Under the pieces are notes generated by a model. The model was not told where the DNA came from and did no database searches. It saw only the letters and a list, made by a program, of their open reading frames with translations. From the NCBI RefSeq assembly GCF_036226605.1, contig NZ_CP109002.1, positions 26,357 through 90,356 on the forward strand: a stretch of 64,000 nucleotides of DNA, written 5' to 3'. The position numbers and the translations under genes are program-made. Shown here piece by piece: positions 44,619 through 52,722 of the stretch; the stretch's first letter is position 1; each line of letters opens with the position of its first letter. This DNA comes from Streptomyces sp. NBC_00704 (GTDB lineage: Bacteria > Actinomycetota > Actinomycetes > Streptomycetales > Streptomycetaceae).

Positions 44619-45812
44619 GTGCTGCGCGTGCTGCTGCTCGGGCTGGGAGCGCTGGCGGTGGGGACCGACGCCTATGTGACGGCGGGACTGCTGCCCGCGG
44701 TCGGCGCGGACCTGCACGAGCCGGCCTCCGTGACGGGCCAGCTCGTGACGGTCTTCATGCTCAGCTACGCCCTGCTCGCCCCGCTCGTGGGCGCGGCCCT
44801 CTCGCGCTGGGGCGTCCGGCAGGTCCTCGTCGCGGCGCTCTCCCTGTTCTGCCTGGCCAACGCCGCCTCCGCCCTGGCGCCCTCGCTGGCCGCGCTGATG
44901 GTGGCGCGCGGCCTGGCCGGGGTGGCGGCCGGGGTGTTCATGCCGGTGGCGGCGACCGCGGCGGCCGCGCTCGCCGGTCCCGAGCGGCGGGGCCGGGCGC
45001 TGGCGGTGGTGCTTGGCGGGCTGAGTTCGGGCACCGTGCTCGGGGTGCCGGGAGGGCTGTTCCTGGCCCAGCACGCGGGCTGGCGGGCGGCGCTGTGGCT
45101 GGTCACCGCGATCGGGGTGGTGTCGCTGGCGGGTTCGGCGCTGCTGCTGCCCGCGGTGTCCGGCGCCGCGATGCCCTCACTGCGCGAGCGCGGCGCCCAG
45201 CTGACGGACCGCCGGGTCGGGATCGCGGTGCTGACGACGTTCCTGCAGACCACGGCCAGCCTGGGCCTGTACACCTACCTGGTGCCGGTGCTCGACGCGT
45301 GCGGTGTCACCGAGCACCGGACGGCGCTGTGGCTGTGGGGCGCCGGCGGGGTCGCGGGAAGCTTCCTGGTCGGGCCGCTGCTGGACCGCACCGGCCGCTC
45401 CGGCGCCCAGGTGGCGGTGCTGCTCGCCGCGCTGGCCCTGTGCGTGGCCCCGCTGGGGCTGCTGAGCGGCGTGGCCGTGCTGGTGCTGTTGGTGCTGTGG
45501 GGCGCGGCCGGCTGGGCGTTCGTGGTGCCGCAGCAGCACCGGCTGCTGGGCCTGCGCCCCTCCGGTGGCGCGGCCGTGCTCGCGCTGAACAGCTCCGCCA
45601 CCTATCTCGGCGGCTCGGCCGGCGCGGCACTCGGCGGGGCGGTGCTGTCGGCCCGGATCGCGCCGGGCGCGCTGCCGCCGCTCGCCGCGGCCGTGGCCGC
45701 CGCGGCCTGCGCGCTGCACCTCCTCGGCCGCCGGTTCCCGCCCGGCGCGCCCCACCCAGCCCCGGACGCCACGTCCGCGCCCGGGGTCCGAGCGAAACGG
45801 AGACTGCCATGA
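44619..45812 (+). CDS. MFS transporter (DHA1-like)
   Basis: The 397-residue protein has 12 hydrophobic segments and an AVGTDAYVTAGLLP first helix, as in sugar-efflux/arabinose-type (AraJ-like) MFS exporters. I use the GTG at 44619, preceded by GAGGGAGGAG; an upstream TTG (44583) would add 12 residues. It is divergent from gltX. Its stop overlaps the start of the LLM gene (ATGA). It is a likely export or resistance function of the cluster. Confidence 0.85.
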   Translation: MLRVLLLGLGALAVGTDAYVTAGLLPAVGADLHEPASVTGQLVTVFMLSYALLAPLVGAALSRWGVRQVLVAALSLFCLANAASALAPSLAALMVARGLAGVAAGVFMPVAATAAAALAGPERRGRALAVVLGGLSSGTVLGVPGGLFLAQHAGWRAALWLVTAIGVVSLAGSALLLPAVSGAAMPSLRERGAQLTDRRVGIAVLTTFLQTTASLGLYTYLVPVLDACGVTEHRTALWLWGAGGVAGSFLVGPLLDRTGRSGAQVAVLLAALALCVAPLGLLSGVAVLVLLVLWGAAGWAFVVPQQHRLLGLRPSGGAAVLALNSSATYLGGSAGAALGGAVLSARIAPGALPPLAAAVAAAACALHLLGRRFPPGAPHPAPDATSAPGVRAKRRLP

Positions 45813-46726
45813 AGTTCGGCGCCAACCTGCCCAACTACGGTCCGGCCACCACCGCGGAGAGCATGCTGGACTGGGCCCGGCGGCTGGAGCAGATGGGCTA
45901 CCACCAGCTGATGGTGTCCGACCACGTGGCGCCCACGCCCGAGGTGGAGCACCTGTTCCCCGCCCCGTTCTACGACCCGTTCACCGTGCTCGCCTGGCTC
46001 GCGGGCGTCACGAGCCGGGTGCGCATCGGGACGACGGTGACGATCCTGCCGTACCGGCACCCGTTGCTGACGGCCCGTCAGGTGGCGAACATCGACCGGC
46101 TCAGCGGGGGCCGGTTCGTGTTCGGGGCCGCCGCGGGCTGGGCGGCGGGCGAGTTCGCCGCCCTCGGCGTGCCGTACGCCCGCCGGGGGGCCCGCAGCGA
46201 CGAGTACCTGCGGGTGATGAAGGCGTTCTGGACGCGGGACGTCATCGCGCACGACGGGGAGTTCGTCAGGTTCGGTCCCGTGCACACCGGCCCCCGCCCG
46301 GTGCAGCCGTCGGGACCGCCGGTGTGGATCGGCGGGCACAGCGCGGGCGCCCTGCGCAGGGCCGCGCGCTACGGCGACGCCTGGCACCCGACCTCCGTCA
46401 CCGCCGACTGGCTGGTCCACGTCGGCCTGCCCGCGCTGCGCGACACCGCCAAGCGGCTGAACCTGCCGGTGCCCGCGCTCGCGCCGCGGATCAAGCTGCG
46501 GCTGACCGGCCGGCCGCTGCCCGCCGGGCGGGTGCTCGGCGAGGGCAGCCTGGAGCAGATCCACGACGACCTCGTCCTGCTCGACCGGCTGGGCGCCGAC
46601 ACGGTCGTCCTCGACCCCACCTTCCCCGGCCAGCGGCGCGACGCGGACCGCGACGCCGAGGACCTCGCCGCGTTCGAGCGGCTGGCGAAGGAGGTGATCG
46701 ACCTGGAACACGGACGCCTGCGCTGA
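45809..46726 (+). CDS. LLM-class (F420/FMN-dependent) oxidoreductase
   Basis: The 305-residue luciferase-like TIM-barrel protein has MKFGANLPNYGPAT, VSDHVAP, VRIGTTVTILPYRHP, RFVFGAAAGWAAGEFAALGVP and PPVWIGGHS. Actinobacterial members of this size mostly use F420. It overlaps the MFS gene and may reduce or oxidise a pathway intermediate. The reduced flavin from the gene at 40492 could serve if it is FMN-dependent instead. Confidence 0.87.
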   Translation: MKFGANLPNYGPATTAESMLDWARRLEQMGYHQLMVSDHVAPTPEVEHLFPAPFYDPFTVLAWLAGVTSRVRIGTTVTILPYRHPLLTARQVANIDRLSGGRFVFGAAAGWAAGEFAALGVPYARRGARSDEYLRVMKAFWTRDVIAHDGEFVRFGPVHTGPRPVQPSGPPVWIGGHSAGALRRAARYGDAWHPTSVTADWLVHVGLPALRDTAKRLNLPVPALAPRIKLRLTGRPLPAGRVLGEGSLEQIHDDLVLLDRLGADTVVLDPTFPGQRRDADRDAEDLAAFERLAKEVIDLEHGRLR

Positions 46727-46739
46727 CGTTGCGCCAGTC

Positions 46740-47708
46740 ATGGGCATGGACAAGGGAGTTGCGGCGGCCAAGCCGTACGGCAGCGAGATCGATCTGCGCA
46801 AGCTGCGGATCCTGGTGGAGCTGGACCGGCGGGGCACGGTCAGCGCGGTGGCGGCCGCGCTGCATCTGACGCCGTCGGCCGTCTCCCAGCAACTCGCCGG
46901 TCTCGCCAAGGAGTTGGGCGTGCCGCTGACCGAGCCGGTGGGGCGCCGGCTGCGGCTCACGGGCGCGGCGAAGGTGGTGCTGCGCCACGCCGAGGAGATC
47001 TTCGGGAGCATCGACCGGCTGCACCGCGCCCTGGCCGAGCACTGCGGGGGTGAACGCGGCGAGGTGTCGGTGTCGGGGTTCGGCACCACCCTGTCGCCGC
47101 TCATCCTGCCGGCCGCCGGCATCCTCAAGCGGCGCCTGCCCGAGCTGCGCACGACGCTGGCGGAGGTCGATCCGCCCGTCAGCTTCGAACTGCTGGAACT
47201 GGGCCGCACGGACGTGGTCATCGCCGTCGAGTCACCGGCCGCGCCCGCCCTCGACTCGCGCTTCGACAAGCGGCCCCTGATGACGGAGGTGTTCGACGTG
47301 GCGCTGCCCGAGGAGCACCCGCTGGCCCAGGCGCCCTCGCTGACCCTGGGCGAACTGGCCGACGAGGCGTGGATCTTCGCCACGGTCGGCATGTGCCAGG
47401 AGATCCCCCTCGCGGCCTGCGCGGCCGCCGGCTTCACCCCGCAGGCCACCCATGTCATCGGCGACTGGGACGCCACCTTCGCCGCCGTCCGGCAGGGCCT
47501 GGGCATCTGCCTGGTGCCCCGGCTGGCCCGCCGGTCCTCCCAGCCCGGCGTCACCGTGCGGCGCTTCGACGACGCGCCCTGGCGCCGGGTGTTCGCCGCG
47601 GTGCGGCCCGGCAGCGGGAGCGTGCCCCAGATCGAGGCGGTCCTGGAGGCCCTGAGCGAAGCGGCAAGGGCAGCTGAATCAGAGCTGGAAGGGTCACCCA
47701 GGCCGTGA
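46740..47708 (+). CDS. LysR-family transcriptional regulator
   Basis: The 322-residue LysR protein has its HTH at about 15-75 (IDLRKLRILVELDRRGTVSAVA, TPSAVSQQLAGLAKELG) and an effector domain with VSVSGFGTTLSPL and LGICLVPRLARRS. The gene follows the LLM gene by 13 bases and probably belongs to the same transcript. It may control the MFS/LLM unit or the EamA gene downstream. Confidence 0.87.
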   Translation: MGMDKGVAAAKPYGSEIDLRKLRILVELDRRGTVSAVAAALHLTPSAVSQQLAGLAKELGVPLTEPVGRRLRLTGAAKVVLRHAEEIFGSIDRLHRALAEHCGGERGEVSVSGFGTTLSPLILPAAGILKRRLPELRTTLAEVDPPVSFELLELGRTDVVIAVESPAAPALDSRFDKRPLMTEVFDVALPEEHPLAQAPSLTLGELADEAWIFATVGMCQEIPLAACAAAGFTPQATHVIGDWDATFAAVRQGLGICLVPRLARRSSQPGVTVRRFDDAPWRRVFAAVRPGSGSVPQIEAVLEALSEAARAAESELEGSPRP

Positions 47709-47902
47709 TCTCGTAGGCAGAAGGCCCCATTCGGCTGACGGATCGAATGCTTCAGTCTGCCTTCACGTTCATCGGAAAGATTACTTGCTGGACCCCGGGC
47801 GGCAGCACGGGCGACGCTCTTGGTGCGGGTCGGCGGACGGGTTCCGCCCCCGTCTCCTCCCCCCTCGTCGCCCCTGTCTTCCGCTGAATGTGAGGGTCCG
47901 CC

Positions 47903-48868
47903 ATGAAATCCGGCGCGCTGCTGCGACTGTCCGGCCTGAGCCTGCTGTGGGGTTCGGTCTTCCTCTGGATCAAGATCTCCGGGTACGGGTTCTCACCCGT
48001 GGAGATGGTCTTCGTACGGCTCGTCCTCGGGGCCGCCGTCCTGATGGCCATCGGCCTGTCCCGGGGGCAGCGCCCGCCCCGCGACCGCAAGCTCCTCGGC
48101 CACATGGCCGTGGCCGCGCTGCTCGGCAACGCCATCCCCTGGCTGCTGTTCGCCCAGGGCGAGGTGACCGGCTCCAGCAACGTCGCCGGCGTCATCAGCG
48201 GCACCGGCCCGGTGTGGACGCTCGGCGCGGCCGTCCTGCTCGGCTCCGAGAAGCGGCTGGGCGCCGCCCGCATCCTCGGCATGGCCGTCGGCCTGCTCGG
48301 CGTGGTCCTGGTGGCCGCCCCCTGGAGCCCCGGCACCCACGCCTCCACCAGCAGCATCGTCTGCTTCGTCCTCGGAGCCGTCAGCTTCGGCAGCAGCTTC
48401 GCCTACGTCGGCCGCTTCCTCGCCGGCCGCGGCATCCCCGTCTTCATGCTGGCGGGCGGGCAGCTCACCATGGCCGCCGTGCTCACCCTGTTCGCCGTGC
48501 CGTTCATCGGCCTGGAGCCCGTCGAGTGGCGCACCGACTCCGTGGTCGCGCTGATCATCCTCGGCGTGGTGTGCACCGGCTTCGCCGTCCTGCTCAACAC
48601 GGTCATCATCACCAAGGACGGCCCCGCCGCCGCGGCCACCGTCATCTACCTGATGACCGTCGTGTCCGTCGTCCTCGGCGCCGTCTTCCTCGACGAGCCC
48701 CTCGGCTGGAGCGTCCTGCTCGGCACCGCCGCCGTGCTCGTCGCGATCGCGCTGCTGCGCCGCAAGCCCGTCGACAAGCCCGCACAGCAGACCGCGGCCG
48801 CCCCCGCGGCCGCCACGCCCGCCGGTGCCCCCGCACCGTCGAAGGGTCTGACCGCCGGAGCCCAGTGA
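47903..48868 (+). CDS. EamA-family (DMT) transporter
   Basis: The 321-residue membrane protein has ten predicted helices arranged as two EamA repeats (SLLWGSVFLWIKISGYGFSPVE, and the second half from SIVCFVLGAVSFGSSFAYVGR) and a Pro/Ala-rich cytoplasmic tail. EamA transporters export amino acids and small metabolites, so it may export the pathway product or 5-aminolevulinate-like compounds. It has a 194-base upstream region of its own and is followed by a strong terminator. Confidence 0.87.
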   Translation: MKSGALLRLSGLSLLWGSVFLWIKISGYGFSPVEMVFVRLVLGAAVLMAIGLSRGQRPPRDRKLLGHMAVAALLGNAIPWLLFAQGEVTGSSNVAGVISGTGPVWTLGAAVLLGSEKRLGAARILGMAVGLLGVVLVAAPWSPGTHASTSSIVCFVLGAVSFGSSFAYVGRFLAGRGIPVFMLAGGQLTMAAVLTLFAVPFIGLEPVEWRTDSVVALIILGVVCTGFAVLLNTVIITKDGPAAAATVIYLMTVVSVVLGAVFLDEPLGWSVLLGTAAVLVAIALLRRKPVDKPAQQTAAAPAAATPAGAPAPSKGLTAGAQ

Positions 48869-48901
48869 GGCCCGCGGACCCCACCGCACGCACCACCCCT
48901 G

Positions 48902-48949
48902 GACGGGACCCGGCGGGCCGGTGACACCACCGGCCCACCGGGTCCCGTC
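48902..48949. terminator. Strong terminator after the EamA gene
   Basis: GACGGGACCCGG(c)GGGCCGG and its complement form a stem of about 22 bp with one mismatch and an ACAC-type loop. It separates the EamA gene from the second YCII-LuxR gene; a CT-rich stretch of about 130 bases follows. Confidence 0.85.
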
Positions 48950-49132
48950 GGCCGTCACCGCACCGGAGCCCGCCCACCCCCGCCGCCCACTCCCCGGCCC
49001 CCTCTCTCCCCCCACCCCCCTCTCTCCCCACCCCCCTGTCTCCGCCCCCTCCCTCGTCCACCGCCGCCCGGAACGGGACCGCCACCCGCAACGGGACCGG
49101 CGCCCGCGCCGCGCACACGCTGAGGTGACCCC

Positions 49133-49672
49133 ATGCCGTACGTCGTCGAACGCACCTTCCAGCCCGCCGAATCCCGCCTGCACCAGGCCTGGCCCGACCA
49201 CGTCGCCCACCTGCGCTCGCTGTCCGGCCGGGGCATCCTCGTCGGCGGCGGCCTCGCCGGCACGGGAAACGGGGACATCCTGGTGATCGCCGTGTCCGAC
49301 GAGGTCTCCCTGCACCGGATCCTGCGCGGCGACCCCCTCGTCCGGCAGGGACTGATCGCCCGGACCAGGATCCGCTCCTGGAACGTCGAGTACGGCCACA
49401 GCGCGCTCACCGGACGCGAGCCCGAGGAACCCGGCACGACCCCCGACGCGCTGCTCACCCCGCACGAGTCGCGCATCGCCCGCATGGTGCTCTCCGGCAT
49501 GACCAACCAGCGGATCGCCGAGCGGCTGAACGTGTCCTGCCGGGCCGTGGAACAACACCTCACCCGCATGTACCGGAAACTGTCGATCAGCCGCCGCGCC
49601 CAGCTCGCCGCCGCCCTGGGCGCGACCGTTCCCCACTTCGGAACTCCGCAGCCCGAACGCCTCACTGCGTGA
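49133..49672 (+). CDS. YCII-LuxR fusion regulator 2
   Basis: The 179-residue paralogue of the protein at 42122 has the same architecture. The YCII-like domain (about 1-95) includes AWPDHVAHLRSLSGRGILVGGG and LRGDPLVRQGLI. The LuxR HTH (about 110-168) includes LTPHESRIARMVLSGMTNQRIA and RAVEQHLTRMYRKLSISRRAQ. It stands at the head of the block ending in hemL. The two paralogues therefore sit at the borders of the two biosynthetic blocks, suggesting joint control by related small molecules. Confidence 0.82.
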   Translation: MPYVVERTFQPAESRLHQAWPDHVAHLRSLSGRGILVGGGLAGTGNGDILVIAVSDEVSLHRILRGDPLVRQGLIARTRIRSWNVEYGHSALTGREPEEPGTTPDALLTPHESRIARMVLSGMTNQRIAERLNVSCRAVEQHLTRMYRKLSISRRAQLAAALGATVPHFGTPQPERLTA

Positions 49673-49814
49673 TTCCGTAGTGCCGCGCATCGCCCTCCCC
49701 ACCTAGCGTTCCAGGCGTCGGGAAAGCCCGCTGCCGGGCGTCCCGGAACGGCTCCAAGCCGCCTCGGGAAAGTCCCGGAAAAGCCTCGGAAGAACGCTTC
49801 GGAAAAGGGGAAAG

Positions 49815-50561
49815 ATGTCCTTGCAATCTGCGGAACGCCTCGGGGTCGTCGTTCCCTCCGGCAACGCCGCCGCCGAACCGGAGATCGGCAGCCTCGTCCG
49901 GCCCGCGATGAACACGCACACCTCCCGCTTCCCCGTCATGCCGGGACGGACCCTGCGCGAGCGGCTGGACGCCTACAACGACGGCCTCGACGAGGTCGTC
50001 GCCGGATTCGGCCGGCTGAAGCTCGGCGCGGTCGTCGTGGCGTGCAGCGGCTCGCACTACCTGCTCGGCCCCGACGGCGACCGGGCCCTGTGCGAGAAGC
50101 TCGCCGACACGGGCGGCCGGCCCGTCGCCTCCTCCACCCTCGCCACCCTGGACACCTGCGCCGACCTCGGCGTCCGCGACATCGTCCTGGTCTCCCCGTA
50201 CGAGCCCTGGCTGACTGACCTGTCGCGCACCTTCTGGGAGCAGGCCGGCCTCACCGTCTCGCGGGTCGTCCCGATCCGGGCCGGCGACCGCTTCTCCCCC
50301 TACGACGTCTCCACCGACGACCTGGTCCGCCAGGTCGCCGAGGCCGGACTCGGCGACGACGAGGCCCTGTTGCTCACCGGCACCGGCATGTTCACCTTCG
50401 ACGCCCTGCGGCAGATCGGCGAGGGCAACGACCGCGTCCTGCTCACCTCCAACATCTGCTCGGCCCGCTGGGCCCTGAAGCAGACCGGCCTGCCGGCCGA
50501 CCCCGCGGAGGAGACGGGCCTGCTGCGCCGGCTCGCCGCCCGCACAGGCGGGACGGCATGA
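49815..50561 (+). CDS. Maleate isomerase/arylmalonate decarboxylase-fold protein, one Cys only
   Basis: The 248-residue Asp/Glu-racemase-superfamily protein is closest to the maleate cis-trans isomerase/arylmalonate decarboxylase branch: RLGVVVPSGNAAAEPEI, VVVACSGSHYL, DIVLVSPYEPWLT and LLTSNICSARWALK. The first catalytic Cys is present (VACSG), but the second site, normally SCTG, reads LTGTGMF (codon GGC). A two-Cys racemase or isomerase mechanism is thus unlikely; a decarboxylase-like or altered isomerase role is possible. The monooxygenase gene overlaps it by four bases. Confidence 0.78.
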   Translation: MSLQSAERLGVVVPSGNAAAEPEIGSLVRPAMNTHTSRFPVMPGRTLRERLDAYNDGLDEVVAGFGRLKLGAVVVACSGSHYLLGPDGDRALCEKLADTGGRPVASSTLATLDTCADLGVRDIVLVSPYEPWLTDLSRTFWEQAGLTVSRVVPIRAGDRFSPYDVSTDDLVRQVAEAGLGDDEALLLTGTGMFTFDALRQIGEGNDRVLLTSNICSARWALKQTGLPADPAEETGLLRRLAARTGGTA

Positions 50562-51760
50562 GCGTGCGCCGCCGCCCGGTGGTCGTCGTCGGCGCCGGAC
50601 CCGTCGGGCTCACCGCGGCCCTCGTCCTGGCCCGCGGCGGCGTGCCGGTCACCGTCCTGGAATCCTCCCGGGACCTGTCCACGGCCTCCCGCGCCTCCAC
50701 CTTCCACCCCTCCACCCTCGACCTGCTCGACGAACTCGGCGTCGCCGCCCCCCTGCGCGCCGCAGGCCGGAAGGTGCACGAGATCCAGTGGCGCGACCTG
50801 GAACAGCGGGTCCTGCACCGCATCGGCTACGACGCCCTCAACGGCCGCACCGCCCACCCCTACCGGGTGCACGCCGAGCAGTCACGGCTCACCCCGCTGC
50901 TGCTGGCCGCGCTCGAGGAGCACCCGCACGCGGAGGTGTGCTTCACCAGCACCGTCTTCGACGTGCGGCCGCGCACCGACGCCGTACGGCTGTGGCTCGA
51001 CGGGCCCACCGGACTGCGCACGCCGCTGGACGCCGAGTACGTGGTGGCCGCCGACGGCAGCCGCAGCACCGTCCGCGCCGCCCTCCAACTGCCCTCCCGC
51101 GCCACCGAATACCCCTCGTACGCCCTGCGCGTGGTGACCCACACCGCCCTCGACGGGCTGCTGCCGGACCTCGCGCCCCTGGCCTACGTCCGTGACAGCC
51201 GTCAGTCCTTCAGCGTCCTGGGCATGCCCGACCACTGGCGGCTCATCTTCCGCATGCCGGCCGACGTGCCGCGCCGCCAGGCCGTGGAGCGGGCACAGGT
51301 CGGCGCCCTGCTGCGCCGGGCCCTGCCCTCCTGCGCCGACGACGTCCAGATCGCCGACGCGCACACCTACCGGCTCGCCTCCTTCGTCCTGCCCGACTAC
51401 CGCGCGGGCCGGGTGCTGTTCGCCGGCGACGCCGCGCACCTCACCTCCACCGCGGGCGGCATGAACATGAACTGCGGACTGCACGACGCCGTCGCCTGGG
51501 GACGCGCGCTGACGAAGCTGCACCACGGCCCGGCCGACGAACGCGTCCTCGCCTCGGTCGCCGCAGAACGGCGCCGGGCGGTGACCGAGAAGGTGATCCC
51601 GCGCAGCGAGGCCCGCACGGCCGGCCTGGACGACCCGGCCCGGCTGCGCGGCGCCCTGGAGACCATCGGCCGCATCGCCGCCGACCCGCAGCGCACCACC
51701 GACTACCTGCTCAAGGCCTCACTCCTGGACTGCGCCCCCCGGCCCCAGCTCACCCACTGA
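50558..51760 (+). CDS. FAD-dependent (group A) monooxygenase
   Basis: The 400-residue PHBH-fold flavoprotein has VVVVGAGPVGLTAALVLARGG at the N-terminus, AADGSRSTVR in the middle and VLFAGDAAHLTSTAGGMNMNCGLHDAVAW near residue 290. Such enzymes hydroxylate electron-rich aromatic or heteroaromatic rings using NAD(P)H. In this context a pyrrole derived from porphobilinogen, or another ring, could be the substrate. It is coupled to the isomerase-fold gene. Confidence 0.87.
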   Translation: MSVRRRPVVVVGAGPVGLTAALVLARGGVPVTVLESSRDLSTASRASTFHPSTLDLLDELGVAAPLRAAGRKVHEIQWRDLEQRVLHRIGYDALNGRTAHPYRVHAEQSRLTPLLLAALEEHPHAEVCFTSTVFDVRPRTDAVRLWLDGPTGLRTPLDAEYVVAADGSRSTVRAALQLPSRATEYPSYALRVVTHTALDGLLPDLAPLAYVRDSRQSFSVLGMPDHWRLIFRMPADVPRRQAVERAQVGALLRRALPSCADDVQIADAHTYRLASFVLPDYRAGRVLFAGDAAHLTSTAGGMNMNCGLHDAVAWGRALTKLHHGPADERVLASVAAERRRAVTEKVIPRSEARTAGLDDPARLRGALETIGRIAADPQRTTDYLLKASLLDCAPRPQLTH

Positions 51761-51907
51761 CCCGGCCGACCCGGCCGACCCACCCCGCTCGCACCCCCCT
51801 CCTTTACCCCTCCATTTCACCCGAACACCACCCCTGCCCACATCACCCCTGCCCCCGACCATCCGTGTCTTCCCCTGCCCGTTTTCAGCCGAGAGGACGG
51901 AAGCGCC

Positions 51908-52717
51908 ATGCGCATCTGGTTCCACAAACACACCGTGGAAGGACGGCTGCCACTGCTCGACCAGTGGTATCGCGAGCATCTGGACGCGATCGCCGCCCCC
52001 GGCACCGTCATCGACATCAAGACGCTGCCGGCCGACACCTACCCCGACAACACCCCCTTCGGACTGGTCGGCCACCACGCCGCCCAGGTCCTGTTCAGCG
52101 AACACTTCGCCCACTCCGCCCTCCAGGCCGAACGCGCCGGCTACGACGCCTGGATCACGGCGGCCGGCCAGGACCCCGGCCTGCGCGACGCCCGCCACCT
52201 GGCCGCCGTGCCCACGCTGGGCTACGGCGAGACGGCGTTCTTCCTGTCGGCCCTCACCGGCCACCGCTTCGGCCTGCTCGGCTTCATGCCGCCGCTGGAG
52301 GAGCCCATCCGGGCCAACGTCTCCCGCTACGGCCTGGAGCGCTCCATGGCGGCCTACGAGGTCGTGCCCGGCGGCTGGGACGGCGTCCACCGCGCCCTCG
52401 ACGGCGACTGCGACCAGTTCCTCACCGCCTACACCGAGGCCGCCGCCCGCGCCCGCAAGGCCGGCGCAGAGATCATCATCCCCGCCGAGGGCATCCCCAA
52501 CGAGATCTTCTGGCACCTCGGCGTCCGCGAACTGCACGGCATGCCCGTGGTCGACCCGGCCGGCCTCGCCGTGAAATTCGCCGAACTCACCGTCACCCTG
52601 CGCGACCTGCGCATCTTCTCCCGTTCCGACGCCGGCTACTGGTTCCACCGACCGCCCGCCGAGATCTCCCAGCACCTCGAGAAGGTCTTCCTCGGCTCGA
52701 TCCTCCAAGGAGCGTGA
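51908..52717 (+). CDS. Asp/Glu/hydantoin-racemase-fold protein lacking both catalytic Cys
   Basis: The 269-residue protein matches the hydantoin/aspartate racemase family: DAWITAAGQDPGLRDARH, VPTLGYGETAFF, and GMPVVDPAGLAVKFAEL near the C-terminus. The family's two catalytic cysteines, expected in CFGDPG and GCAG, are replaced by Ala (ITAAGQDPG, IIPAEGIP; codons GCC). Proton exchange by thiols is therefore excluded. It may be a decarboxylase, lyase or binding protein of new type. hemB begins six bases after its stop. Confidence 0.8.
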   Translation: MRIWFHKHTVEGRLPLLDQWYREHLDAIAAPGTVIDIKTLPADTYPDNTPFGLVGHHAAQVLFSEHFAHSALQAERAGYDAWITAAGQDPGLRDARHLAAVPTLGYGETAFFLSALTGHRFGLLGFMPPLEEPIRANVSRYGLERSMAAYEVVPGGWDGVHRALDGDCDQFLTAYTEAAARARKAGAEIIIPAEGIPNEIFWHLGVRELHGMPVVDPAGLAVKFAELTVTLRDLRIFSRSDAGYWFHRPPAEISQHLEKVFLGSILQGA

Positions 52718-52722
52718 TCCGC

